From positions 1-64,000 of the forward strand of contig JAMLIC010000045.1 of NCBI GenBank assembly GCA_023954375.1: 64,000 nucleotides of DNA, read 5' to 3'. Below, piece after piece: positions 1 through 8,186 of the stretch. Under the pieces are notes generated by a model, which ran no database searches, had not been told where the DNA came from, and saw only the letters and a list, made by a program, of their open reading frames with translations. The translations under genes were made by a program, and so were the position numbers. Each line of letters opens with the position of its first letter. Position 1 is the first letter of the stretch. The stretch is from Planctomycetota bacterium (GTDB lineage: Bacteria > Planctomycetota > J058).

Positions 1-173
1 GGCGGCGCGGCGAGCGCCGCGCGCAGGCGCGCGAGGAGCGCGCGCGTCGCCTCGGCCTCGGCGCGGCAGGCGGGGCAGGCGGCGAGGTGGGCGTCGAGGT
101 GCGCGCCGGGCCGGTGGTCGGTCGAGCCGGAGAGCGCCTCGGGGAGCAGGTCGCGGGCGTCGTCGCAGGTCAT
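1..173 (-). CDS. anti-sigma factor, zinc-finger domain (partial)
   Basis: The visible N-terminal 57 residues begin MTCDDARDLLPEAL and contain HLAACPAC. This is the H-x3-C-x2-C signature of the zinc-binding anti-sigma domain that holds ECF sigma factors inactive. The start ATG overlaps the TGA stop of the sigma factor gene (ATGA), so the two are translationally coupled, as is usual for a sigma/anti-sigma pair. The C-terminus, where a membrane segment or sensor domain would lie, is beyond the window edge. The identity rests on the motif and on position. Confidence 0.8.
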   Translation of the reverse strand, partial: MTCDDARDLLPEALSGSTDHRPGAHLDAHLAACPACRAEAEATRALLARLRAALAAP

Positions 174-706
174 GGTCGTCGCTCCGGGTGGGCGGCGGGC
201 GCCGGGGCCTGCCGCCCGAGCAGGTCGCGGAGGCGGTCGAGGGCGCGCCGGAGGTGCACCTTCGCCGCCCCCTCGGAGATCCCCAGCGCGCGGGCCAGGG
301 CGGGGAAGCGCTCGCCCTCGACGACGCGCAGGAGCACGACGTCGCGCTGCCGCGGCGACAGCGCATCGAGCGCGTCGCGCACGCGGGCGAGGTCCTCGGG
401 GTCGAGGTCGAGGGCGTCGACCGGCGCGGGGTCCTCGCCGCGCCGCCCGAGCGCCGCGCCCTCGCGCCGCCGGCGGCGCAGGGCGTCGAACGCCAGGCGC
501 CAGGCGACGGCGCGCAGCCACGGGCCCGGGTCGCCCTGCACCTCGTCCAGGCGGGCGTGCAGGCGGACGAACGCCTCCTGGCACACGTCGCGGGCCGCGT
601 CGGCGTCGCCGAGGACCCGCGCCGCCAGCGCCGTGAGGGGGCGCGCGTGCGCCGCGTAGGCGGCCACGACGACGTGCTCGCGCGCGTCCCGGGGGGCGCC
701 GCTCAC
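170..706 (-). CDS. RNA polymerase ECF-type sigma-70 factor
   Basis: This 178-residue protein has the two-domain layout of extracytoplasmic-function sigma factors. The region 2 part contains DADAARDVCQEAFVRL and a WRLAFDALRRRRRE segment. Region 4 contains LSPRQRDVVLLRVVEG followed by a helix-turn-helix (ALARALGISEGAAKVHLRRA). I chose the GTG at 706, which overlaps the stop of the upstream lipoprotein gene as GTGA; the frame stays open further upstream but is Arg/Ala junk there. Together with the downstream anti-sigma gene it forms a three-gene unit. It likely directs transcription of an envelope regulon, perhaps including its own operon. Confidence 0.9.
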   Translation of the reverse strand: MSGAPRDAREHVVVAAYAAHARPLTALAARVLGDADAARDVCQEAFVRLHARLDEVQGDPGPWLRAVAWRLAFDALRRRRREGAALGRRGEDPAPVDALDLDPEDLARVRDALDALSPRQRDVVLLRVVEGERFPALARALGISEGAAKVHLRRALDRLRDLLGRQAPAPAAHPERRP

Positions 707-1743
707 CGCCGCAGGACCGCCACCGCGCGAAGGACCTGCGGCCGGTCGTTCAGCGCCTTCCCGTCGAAGCGGAACACGGCCGTGCGCCCGCCGTCCTCGA
801 GCGAGACGGCGTCGGAGAGGACGACCGCGCCGGGGAAGGTCACGCGCACGACGAAGCGCTCGTCCTGCAGGTCCTCGGTGGCCTCGAGGCGCGCGCGCTC
901 GAGGTCGAGGGCCGCGCCGAGCGCGGCCTCGAGCGCAGGGCGCGCCCCCGGCGCCGCGCCCTCGGCGACGGCGGCGTCGACGCCGGCGGCGAGCGCCGCG
1001 CGGCGGGTCTCCGCCCGGTAGCGCGCCTCGAGCGCGACCTGCTCCTGGCGCGGCGCCTCGAGGAGGCCCACGAGGTCGTCCACGCGCCACGCGCCGTCGA
1101 AGGCCGCCGCGTAGCCGGCGCGCGCTCGCAGGGCGCGGCGCGCGCCGACCGCCCGGTCCTCGCCGGGCGCGGCCGTCGTCGCCAGGGCGCGCTCGAGCAG
1201 GGCCTGGCCCTTGGCGCGCTCGAAGGCGAGGAGGCCCGCGAGGCCCTCGCGCCGGGCCGCCGGGTCGAGCGGGGCGCCGTCCTTGCTGGCGAGGCGGTCG
1301 CGCAGGGCCTGCGGCAGGTGCTCCTCGAACAGGCGCTCGCGCCAGGCCCACACGCGCGGCGCGTAGCGGCGCTCGAAGGTGTAGCGCGTCGCGCCGTCGG
1401 GGAGGCGCTCGACGGCCAGCGACGTGGTGAACCGGAGCGACGCCTCGTCGCCCGGCGCGCCGAAGCCCTCCGGCACGTCGGCGGCGCCGGCGAAGCGCGC
1501 CCGGGCCTCGCGGACGCGCTCGACCCGCCCGTCGTCGCGCGGGGCGTCGCGCTCGGTCACCAGCCACGGCGCCCCGGCGGGGAGGGCGTCGCCCCCCGGC
1601 GCGAAGTCGCCCGGGTCGCCCTTGAAGACGTGGACGACGTCGAGGGCGCCGTCGGCGGAGACCGTGATCCGCTCCTCGCGCTCGAGGCAGCCGGGGAGGA
1701 CGACGAGGCCGAGGACGGCCAGGACGTGCGTGAGGCGCACCAT
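703..1743 (-). CDS. predicted lipoprotein, first gene of the sigma/anti-sigma operon
   Basis: The 346-residue product starts MVRLTHVLAVLGLVVLPGC, a lipoprotein signal peptide with the modified cysteine at position 19. The rest is charged and largely soluble, with a predicted helical middle and a beta-rich end. No named domain is recognised. It is the first gene of the unit and overlaps the sigma factor start by four bases, so it is probably co-expressed with it. A role as envelope sensor or target of the sigma factor is possible but is only inferred from context. Confidence 0.75.
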   Translation of the reverse strand: MVRLTHVLAVLGLVVLPGCLEREERITVSADGALDVVHVFKGDPGDFAPGGDALPAGAPWLVTERDAPRDDGRVERVREARARFAGAADVPEGFGAPGDEASLRFTTSLAVERLPDGATRYTFERRYAPRVWAWRERLFEEHLPQALRDRLASKDGAPLDPAARREGLAGLLAFERAKGQALLERALATTAAPGEDRAVGARRALRARAGYAAAFDGAWRVDDLVGLLEAPRQEQVALEARYRAETRRAALAAGVDAAVAEGAAPGARPALEAALGAALDLERARLEATEDLQDERFVVRVTFPGAVVLSDAVSLEDGGRTAVFRFDGKALNDRPQVLRAVAVLRR

Positions 1744-1816
1744 GGCAGGGCTCCGGGTGTCGGGGTTCTACACCCTCCGGACGCCCGAGGGCGTCGAATC
1801 GATGACGGGGTCCCGG

Positions 1817-2494
1817 TCAGGCCCGCAGGCGCACGACGAGCGCGGCGCCGACCAGGAAGCCGCAACCCGTGACGGTGAGGGCGGTGGTGGGCAAGGGGCG
1901 ACCGTCGAGGTGCACGACGGTCGCCCAGAGGGCGCAGGGCAGGGCCGCGACCACGAGCGCACGCCGGGGCTCCGCAGCGCGCGACCCGGCCGGGGCGCGC
2001 CAGGCCGCCCCGGCGAAGACGCACCAGAGGCCGGCCTGGATGAGGCCCAGCGGGAGGACGACCGTCCAGACGATGGCGAGCGGAACGCCCAGGCGTTGGT
2101 TCCCGCAGGGGGAGAGCTCGCCGTGCTCGGCCACCCAGCGCTCCGGCGACCCGAAGAGCTCGTGCGAGGCCGCCGCGAGGGCCATGGCCTGTACCGCTCC
2201 GACGATCCACCAGGCGCGGGCCGCGCGCCCGGCGCGCGGCGTCAGGATCGAGACGAGCAGCAGGCCGACGAGCGCGAGCGCGGCACCAGCCGGCGTCCGG
2301 AGCTCGTGACCGCGGGCCAGGACGAGCACCTCGAGCCGGGAGAGCTCGACCCCCACTGCCGCGGTCCAGGCGAGCCATGACGGCGAGGCCAGCGCGACGT
2401 GGAGGCCCAGCCCCGCCAGGCGAGCGCCCAGGCGAGCGCCAGCCCTCGTTCCACGCGCGTGCCCTCCTCGCTCTCCACCCCTGAACCATGGCAA
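1817..2494 (-). CDS. multi-pass membrane protein of unknown function
   Basis: The frame encodes about 225 residues with five to six hydrophobic segments, for example AGAALALVGLLLVSIL, LAIVWTVVLPLGLIQAG and VAALPCALWATVVHL. No family motif is recognised. The start is uncertain: the frame opens with TTG at 2494 and has no ATG or GTG before the first membrane segment, so a TTG or later CTG start is implied. It is divergent from the ATP-grasp gene with fewer than 20 bases between them if the TTG is used. Confidence 0.55.
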   Translation of the reverse strand: MPWFRGGERGGHARGTRAGARLGARLAGLGLHVALASPSWLAWTAAVGVELSRLEVLVLARGHELRTPAGAALALVGLLLVSILTPRAGRAARAWWIVGAVQAMALAAASHELFGSPERWVAEHGELSPCGNQRLGVPLAIVWTVVLPLGLIQAGLWCVFAGAAWRAPAGSRAAEPRRALVVAALPCALWATVVHLDGRPLPTTALTVTGCGFLVGAALVVRLRA

Positions 2495-2511
2495 GCTGGT
2501 GACGTCTCCGC

Positions 2512-3378
2512 ATGCGCATCGCCCTCGCCACCTGCCTCCGACTGCCCGAGCCCGACCCCGACGCGCCGCTCCTGTCGGCCGCGCTCGCCGCGCGCGGCCA
2601 CGCGCCCGCGCTCGCCGCGTGGGACGACCCGGCGGTCGACTGGGCGGGGTTCGACCTGGTCGTCCTGCGTTCGACGTGGAACTACCACCGCCAGCCGGCG
2701 GCGTTCCTCGCCTGGGTGGACCGCGTCGCCGGGCTGACGCGGCTCGAGAACCCCGCGCCCCTCGTGCGCAGCAACGCCCACAAGGGCTACCTGCTCGAGC
2801 TCGCGGCGCGCGGGCTGCCCGTGACCCCGACCGTGCTGCTGCGCGCGGGCTCGGACACGCGGCTCGCGGACGTCCTCGCCCGCGAGGGCTGGCGCGACGT
2901 CGTGGTCAAGCCGGCCGTGTCGGCCGGCTCCTACGGCACGCTGCGCGCGGCGTCCGACGACCTGGCCCGGGGCGAGGCGCACCTCGCGGCCCTCCTGGCC
3001 GTCGAGGACGCGCTCGTGCAGCCGTTCCTCACGCAGGTCGCCGCGTGGGGGGAGCTGTCGGTCGTCTGCATCGACGGCGTCCCGACCCACTGCGTGCGCA
3101 AGCGGGCCCGCTTCGCGGGCGAGGACGAGCGCGCCGAGCCGCCGGGCGGCCTCATGGGCGACGACGCGATCGAGCTCGCCGGGCGGGCGCTCGCGCTCGC
3201 CGGCGCCGAGCGCGCCCTCTACGGGCGCGTGGACATGGCCCGCGACGAGGCGGGCTCCTGGCGGCTCATGGAGCTCGAGCTGATCGAGCCGTCGCTCTTC
3301 TTCGCGCCGCACCACGACCCGAAGGGAGAGGCCCTCGCGCGGTTCGTCGCCGCGATCGAAGGGCTCGGAGCTCGCTGA
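2512..3378 (+). CDS. ATP-grasp domain protein (RimK/glutathione-synthetase fold)
   Basis: This 288-residue protein has the ATP-grasp layout. An N-terminal pre-ATP-grasp domain (MRIALATCLRLPEPDPDAPL) is followed by a nucleotide-binding lysine loop in VVVKPAVSAGSYGT and, near the end, the acidic metal-binding stretch LMELELIEPSLFF. ATP-grasp enzymes ligate a carboxylate to an amine or thiol through an acyl phosphate. The substrate cannot be read from the sequence. Proteins of this size occur widely as unassigned relatives of glutathione synthetase. It starts at the ATG at 2512 and stands alone on this strand. Confidence 0.8.
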   Translation: MRIALATCLRLPEPDPDAPLLSAALAARGHAPALAAWDDPAVDWAGFDLVVLRSTWNYHRQPAAFLAWVDRVAGLTRLENPAPLVRSNAHKGYLLELAARGLPVTPTVLLRAGSDTRLADVLAREGWRDVVVKPAVSAGSYGTLRAASDDLARGEAHLAALLAVEDALVQPFLTQVAAWGELSVVCIDGVPTHCVRKRARFAGEDERAEPPGGLMGDDAIELAGRALALAGAERALYGRVDMARDEAGSWRLMELELIEPSLFFAPHHDPKGEALARFVAAIEGLGAR

Positions 3379-3749
3379 CCGAGTCCCCCGCGCCGTGGCC
3401 ACGCGCAAGTGCAAGCAGCGGATCGGTTGGCGCGGCTCCGAGGAGCCGGACCCCCGCGACCGCTGGCTGGACCGTCGTTGCGAGCGGGAGATTCCCCACC
3501 TCTCGCGCCGACGCAAGTGCAGCCTACGTGAAGCTTGGCGCGGCTCCGAGGAGCCGGCCTCTCCCAGCGGCGCTCTCCAGGACACGACGCGCCGAGGGTG
3601 ACGGTGCAGACCGGTGACACCCGCGTCACCTCGGAGGATCGCCCCGCGGCGGGGACCTTTCCCCGGCGAGGTTTCGGCGGCTGTCCTCGCGCTACCGGGA
3701 AGTAACGATCGGCTCCGTCCGTGCTCCCGCCCGGGGGGAGGTGAGCACC
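3379..3749. repeat. intergenic region with two copies of a short hairpin repeat
   Basis: This gap of about 370 bases has no convincing gene. It holds two similar copies, at 3403-3449 and 3511-3556. Each begins GCAAGTGCA and ends in GGCGCGGCTCCGAGGAGCCG, with about 20 variable bases between. The end contains a perfect inverted repeat, CGGCTCC-GA-GGAGCCG (3433-3448 in the first copy). The repeat lies downstream of the ATP-grasp gene and upstream of the dehydrogenase gene, so it could end transcription or be a small REP-like element. The rest of the gap presumably holds the promoter of the dehydrogenase gene, which I could not define. Confidence 0.65.
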
Positions 3750-5816
3750 GTGAAGCGTGTTGTCGTCATCGCGCGCGGGGCCGTCGTGGCCCTGCAGCTG
3801 GTCCTCGTCGTCGTGGCCGTGCTCCTCGCGTCGTCCGCCGCGCCGAGGTTCAACATCACGCCCCTGCCCCACCTGAAGAACGCCGCCCTCTCGGGCGCCG
3901 ACCTGGCGACCGTCCTGGGCGTGTTCCTCGGCTGGCATCTCGCCGGCTCCCTGGCCGCGCTCGCCTGGTTCCGCCGCCCCGCCTTCGACGACGCGCGCCG
4001 GGCCCTCGCCGAGCTCTACGTCGTCCTGATCGCCACCAGCCTGGCGAGCCTGCACCTGTTCGTCCTGACGATCGTGCCCTTCAGCGCCAACTTCCACGCG
4101 TTCGTCTACCTGTTCGCGCCGGCCCTCCACGTCGCGGCCTTCGCAGGGTTCGCCCTGCATCGGCCGGGCGCCGCGCCGACGCTGCGCGCGCGCGCGCGGC
4201 AGGTGCCGGGGCGGGTGAAGGGCCTCGCGGCCAGCCGCTGGACGGCGCTCACCTGCGCGCTCGTCGTCAGCCCGGGCGCGATGGCGGTCCTCTACAAGAA
4301 GAGCGGCGACTTCGCGAACCTCGTCAACAACATCCGCGTGACGCTGAACCACCGCGGCGACTCGCGCTGGGCCCTCGCCGAGGCCGTGCCGGGCCTCACG
4401 CTCGACCAGCCCATGGACGTGCGCTTCGCGCCGGGCCGGCCGACGCTCATGTTCGTCCTCGAGCGGCCCGGGCGCCTGGTGCGCGTCGACCTCGACCGCG
4501 ACCCGGCGCGCGAGGTGGTCCTCGACATCGCGGACGAGGTCGGGCCGGCGACGGTCGAGAACGGGGCGCTCTCGTTCGCGCTCCACCCCGAGTTCGGCCG
4601 CGACGGCTCGCCCAACGCCGGGTTCGTCTACGTCTACTACACCCACAGCCGGCCGGACGCGCTGAACAACCGCCTGGCGCGCTTCGACCTGTCGGCGGCG
4701 GACGTCGGCGCCTCGCGCCTCCTCCTCGTCGACCAGGGGCGCCCGCCCAACGGCTTCCACAACGGCGGGAGCGTCTTCTTCGACCGCGACGGCCTCCTCT
4801 ACTGGTCGTGCGGCGACTTCGGCGCGCGCCACGCGCAGCGCCTCGACCAGGGCCTCGGCGGCGGCGTGTTCAGGATCGACGTCGACCGCCGCGGCGGCGA
4901 CGTGAGCGGGCCGATCCTCCGCCAGCCGGAGGACGGCGCGACCGCCCACTACTTCATCCCGAGGTCGAACCCCTGGGCAGGCAGCCCCGACCGCCTGGGC
5001 GAGTTCCTGGCGCTCGGCCTGCGCAACCCGTTCCGCGTGTCGCTCGACGGCGACGACCTGTGGGTCGGCGACGTGGGCTGGGACGGCTGGGAGGAGGTCA
5101 CGCGCCTGCGGCCCGGCGACAACGGCCAGTGGCCCTACCGCGAGGGGCCGGTCGAGACGATCTACCCGCGGCCCGACGAGGTGATCGGCCGCGAGGCGCC
5201 CCCGGTGCACGCCTACGCCCAGACGGCCGTCGACCGGGCGGTGATCGGCGGCGTCGTCTACCGCGGCGACCGCTACCCGGCCCTGCGCGGCCGCTACGTG
5301 TTCGCCGACAACAACTCGGGGATCGTGCGCGCGCTCGACCCGGCGCACCCGGAGCGGCCGCCCGAGGCGCTCACGCGCGCCCCGTTCCTCGGCCAGCAGG
5401 GGATCACGTCGATCCACGTCGCGCCCGACGGCTCGATCCTCTTCACCGTCCTCGGCAGCAAGGCCGCGCCAAGCGGCGCGCTCCTGCGGCTCGGCGGCGC
5501 CGACGACGCGGTGACCGCCGCCGCCGACCCCGGCCCGGCGACCGGCGGCGTGGCGGGGAAGTACGAGGCGGTGTGCGCGCGCTGCCACGGCATCGACGGG
5601 CGCGGCGAGGCGTCGCTCGGCGCGGGCGTGGCCCCGCGCCCCGACTTCACCGACCCGGCGTGGCAGGCGCTGCGGACCGACGACGAGCTGCGGCGCGTCG
5701 TCCTCGAGGGCGGCGCGGCCGCGGGCAAGAGCCGCGACATGCCGGCGTGGCAGGGCTTCTTCGACGACGACGAGATGGACGCCCTGATCGAGCTCATCCG
5801 CGGCTTCTCGCCTTAG
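3750..5816 (+). CDS. membrane-anchored glucose/sorbosone dehydrogenase-like protein fused to cytochrome c
   Basis: The N-terminal 150 residues hold about four membrane helices (for example ALQLVLVVVAVLLASS and ALHVAAFAGFALH). A PQQ-dependent sugar dehydrogenase-type beta-propeller follows, recognisable from FALHPEF, GFHNGGSVFFDRDG, LGLRNPFRVSLD, VGDVGWDGWEEV and FADNNSG. The C-terminus is a small cytochrome c domain with the haem motif CARCH and a likely methionine ligand in SRDMPAWQGF. It probably oxidises a sugar or aldose-like substrate in the periplasm and passes electrons to its own haem. A GTG at 3741 is also in frame, but the strong GGGGGGAGGTGA ribosome-binding site favours the GTG at 3750. 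Confidence 0.85.
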   Translation: MKRVVVIARGAVVALQLVLVVVAVLLASSAAPRFNITPLPHLKNAALSGADLATVLGVFLGWHLAGSLAALAWFRRPAFDDARRALAELYVVLIATSLASLHLFVLTIVPFSANFHAFVYLFAPALHVAAFAGFALHRPGAAPTLRARARQVPGRVKGLAASRWTALTCALVVSPGAMAVLYKKSGDFANLVNNIRVTLNHRGDSRWALAEAVPGLTLDQPMDVRFAPGRPTLMFVLERPGRLVRVDLDRDPAREVVLDIADEVGPATVENGALSFALHPEFGRDGSPNAGFVYVYYTHSRPDALNNRLARFDLSAADVGASRLLLVDQGRPPNGFHNGGSVFFDRDGLLYWSCGDFGARHAQRLDQGLGGGVFRIDVDRRGGDVSGPILRQPEDGATAHYFIPRSNPWAGSPDRLGEFLALGLRNPFRVSLDGDDLWVGDVGWDGWEEVTRLRPGDNGQWPYREGPVETIYPRPDEVIGREAPPVHAYAQTAVDRAVIGGVVYRGDRYPALRGRYVFADNNSGIVRALDPAHPERPPEALTRAPFLGQQGITSIHVAPDGSILFTVLGSKAAPSGALLRLGGADDAVTAAADPGPATGGVAGKYEAVCARCHGIDGRGEASLGAGVAPRPDFTDPAWQALRTDDELRRVVLEGGAAAGKSRDMPAWQGFFDDDEMDALIELIRGFSP

Positions 5817-6178
5817 CGGCTGCGGCGGAGAGGTGTGCTCGCGGCTGCGGCGGAGGATGGCGGGCGGCGCCGTCCGTCGGGGTGTCGGGCGGAGCGCGAC
5901 ACCCCGACCGCTCAGGCTCCCTCGGCGGCCAGGCGGCCGCCATCGGTCGCCTTCGCGCGGCGTCGCCTCGCCCTCCTCCGCCTCGCCTGGGGCTCTCGCT
6001 GCGGAGGCGCGGCGAGGTGTGCTCGGGGGGCGGATCGGCCGTCTGCGAGGACGGCCGAGCGGGCGCTGCATGAACGACGAACCAACGAGGGTGTGCTCGG
6101 GGGCGGATCGGCCGTCTGCGAGGACGGCCGAGCGGGCGCTGAACGACGAACCAACGAGGGTCGTTCGAGGACAGGGCC
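5817..6178. repeat. long intergenic repeat element, copy 1
   Basis: This 362-base gap between convergent genes is filled by a repeat whose second copy lies at 39376-39850. A hairpin with 12-base perfect arms (5876-5887 and 5897-5908) lies near the left. It is followed by a conserved stretch that includes CTTCGCGCGGCGTCGCCTCG. After it come two direct copies of a unit of about 74 bases (about 6018-6091 and 6092-6165) containing GGATCGGCCGTCTGCGAGGA and ending ACGACGAACCAACGAGGGT. The two hairpin arms differ in sequence between copies but remain paired, which suggests that the structure matters. No open frame here looks like a protein. Confidence 0.75.
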
Positions 6179-6958
6179 CTACCCTAGCCCTCGCTGGGCG
6201 AGGTGCTCCTGCAGCCGCTGCCCGGCCGCGGCCAGGTGCGGGTGCGCCGCGAAGGCCTCGGCCAGGCGGCGCGCGTCGTCGGCGCAGGCGGCGTCGGGCG
6301 AGAGCTCGACGGGGAGGAGCTGCAGCTGGGCGACGAGCAGGGCGGTCGCCTCGTCGAAGAGCTGCGGGTGGGCGCCGACGAGGTCGGCGCCGGTGAGGAC
6401 GGCGCGGGCGAGGTGGCGCCAGCGCTCCTGCGCGGCCTCGTCCTCGTCGACGAAGCCGGCGAGGAACGCCTGGGCCAGCTCGCCGAGCAGCGCCGGCGCG
6501 CGCCCGCCGTGGGTCCCCTCCAGGGCCGCCTCGAGCGGGGCGGCGAAGCCGTCGGGGTCGCGCTTGTGGAGCCGGGCGCCGGCCGGGCCCAGGCGCTCGA
6601 GGGGCGCGACGAGCGCCGGCCAGGGGGCGTTCGCGCCGGCGGGGTAGGCGGCGAGGTGCTCGGCGAGCCCCTCCTCGGCGGCGAGCCCCTGCACCTGCGC
6701 CGTGCGGAACGGGTCCGGGTCGACGAGGAGCCCCGCGTCCCAGGCCTTCACGACCAGCCGGCCGGGCTCGACCTGCAGCCAGAGGGCGGCGCCGCGCTCG
6801 CCGTCGTTGACCTCGACCCGGTGGAGCCCCGGCGGCAGCCCGATCACGCCGGCGATCTCCAGCAGGCTCTTGCGCTGCACGCGCACGCGCGCGAGGTCGA
6901 CCCGCAAGGTCCCTCGCGGCGCATCGAGCACGACGACGGCGCTGACGCCCCGGCCCAC
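6179..6958 (-). CDS. AAR2-like protein (relative of eukaryotic splicing factor AAR2)
   Basis: The 259-residue product matches the two-domain plan of AAR2, the chaperone of the spliceosomal Prp8/U5 particle in eukaryotes. The N-terminal part has VVVLDAPRGTLRVDL, GLPPGLHRVEV and WLQVEPGRLVVKAW, corresponding to the beta domain with its proline-rich IPPGLH turn. The C-terminal helical part has LLGELAQAFLAGFVDEDEAA, ERWRHLARAVL, HPQLFDEATALLVAQLQLLP and a final AGQRLQEHLAQRGL, in the same order as in AAR2. I compared these with AAR2 from memory, not by a search. The start is the GTG at 6958 behind GAGGGGGAG. Since bacteria lack a spliceosome, its partner is unknown. It is divergent from the glycosyltransferase gene. 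Confidence 0.75.
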   Translation of the reverse strand: MGRGVSAVVVLDAPRGTLRVDLARVRVQRKSLLEIAGVIGLPPGLHRVEVNDGERGAALWLQVEPGRLVVKAWDAGLLVDPDPFRTAQVQGLAAEEGLAEHLAAYPAGANAPWPALVAPLERLGPAGARLHKRDPDGFAAPLEAALEGTHGGRAPALLGELAQAFLAGFVDEDEAAQERWRHLARAVLTGADLVGAHPQLFDEATALLVAQLQLLPVELSPDAACADDARRLAEAFAAHPHLAAAGQRLQEHLAQRGLG

Positions 6959-7064
6959 GGCAACTCCCCCTCGAGCGGTCGTCCGGCCGCGCGAGGGCAC
7001 GAAGATCGCCGCTCGCCCGGCGGCTGGCAAGCACGGTCCGGCCGGGGCGGGTTCCAATGGCCGC

Positions 7065-8078
7065 GTGGCCAGCCCCCCGCCCACGAGCGTGCTCCTCCCC
7101 GTGCGCGACGCCGCGGCCACGATCGACGCCGCGCTGGCGAGCGTGCGCGCGCAGACCGACCCCGACCTCGAGGTCGTCGTCGTCGACGACGGCTCGACCG
7201 ACGGCACGGCGGAGCGCCTGGCGGCGCACGCGGCCGAGGACGCGCGCGTGCGGGTCCTGCGCCGCGAGGGCCCGGGCGACCTCGTGGCCGCGCTCGAGGT
7301 CGGCCGGCGCGCGGCGAGGGGGCGGCTCCTCCTGCGCATGGACGCCGACGACGTGAGCGAGCCGACGCGCCTGGCGCGCTGCCGGGCGCTCCTCGACGAC
7401 GACCCGGGGCTCGCGGTGGCGTCGTGCCTCGTGCGCTCGTTCCCCGAGGGCGAGGTGCGCGAGGGGCGGCGGCGCTACGACGCGTGGCTCAACGCCCTCG
7501 TCGACCACGAGGCGATGGCGCGCGAGCGCTTCGTCGAGAGCCCGGTGGCGCACCCGTCGGTCCTGCTGCGCGCCGACGCGCTCGCCGCCGTCGGCGGCTA
7601 CCGCGACCCCGGCGGGCCCGAGGACTACGACCTGTGGCTGCGCCTGTTCGCCGCCGGGGCCCGCTTCGCCAAGGTGCCCGAGGTGCTGCTCCACTGGCGC
7701 GAGGGGCCTCTTCGCGCGTCGCGCCGCGACTCGCGCTACGGACCCGACGGCATGGCGCGGGTGCGCGCCCTCGCGCTCGCGGGCGCGCTCGCCGGGCGGC
7801 CGGCGGCGATCGTCGGCGCGGGCACGGCCGGGCGCCGCCTGGCGCGCCACCTGCTCGCGGCCGGCGCCCGCGTCACCTGCTTCCTCGAGGTCGACCCGAA
7901 GAAGGTCGGCCGCGCCCCGCGGGGGATCCCGGTCCTCGCCCACGAGGAGGGCCTCGCCCGCCGCGGCGACGCCGTCGTCGTGTCGGCCGTGAACGCCTGG
8001 GGCGCCCGCGAGCGGGTGCGGGACCTCCTCGCCCGGCAGGGCTTGGTCGAGGGCACGGACTTCTACCTGGCCGGCTGA
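7065..8078 (+). CDS. family 2 glycosyltransferase with C-terminal Rossmann-like domain
   Basis: The first 240 residues are a GT-A glycosyltransferase. SVLLPVRDAAATI opens the fold and VVVVDDGSTDGT binds the nucleotide sugar. MDADD is the metal-binding DxD motif, and GGPEDYDLWLRL is the typical ED-containing acceptor loop. The last 95 residues (AAIVGAGTAGRRLARHLL and on) resemble a nucleotide-binding domain like the N-terminus of sugar acetyltransferases, an uncommon partner here. It should transfer a sugar from a nucleotide donor at the cytoplasmic face of the membrane. The GTG at 7065 is the best start because sequence upstream lacks coding character. Confidence 0.85.
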   Translation: MASPPPTSVLLPVRDAAATIDAALASVRAQTDPDLEVVVVDDGSTDGTAERLAAHAAEDARVRVLRREGPGDLVAALEVGRRAARGRLLLRMDADDVSEPTRLARCRALLDDDPGLAVASCLVRSFPEGEVREGRRRYDAWLNALVDHEAMARERFVESPVAHPSVLLRADALAAVGGYRDPGGPEDYDLWLRLFAAGARFAKVPEVLLHWREGPLRASRRDSRYGPDGMARVRALALAGALAGRPAAIVGAGTAGRRLARHLLAAGARVTCFLEVDPKKVGRAPRGIPVLAHEEGLARRGDAVVVSAVNAWGARERVRDLLARQGLVEGTDFYLAG

Positions 8079-8186
8079 CAAGGACTTGACGCGCCGCGTG
8101 CGCCGGGCGTCCGGAATCGGGAGAGGCTGTCTCTCATCCGTCGAGCGCCCGGGCTTCCGAGGAGCCGGGTCGCCAGAGGACCCCTC

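Noticed and set aside
5833-6396. Plus-strand frames over the long repeat element
   Set aside because: The translated sequence is low-complexity and follows the DNA repeat. The same repeat at 39.4 kb is read in other frames, so protein sense is not conserved.
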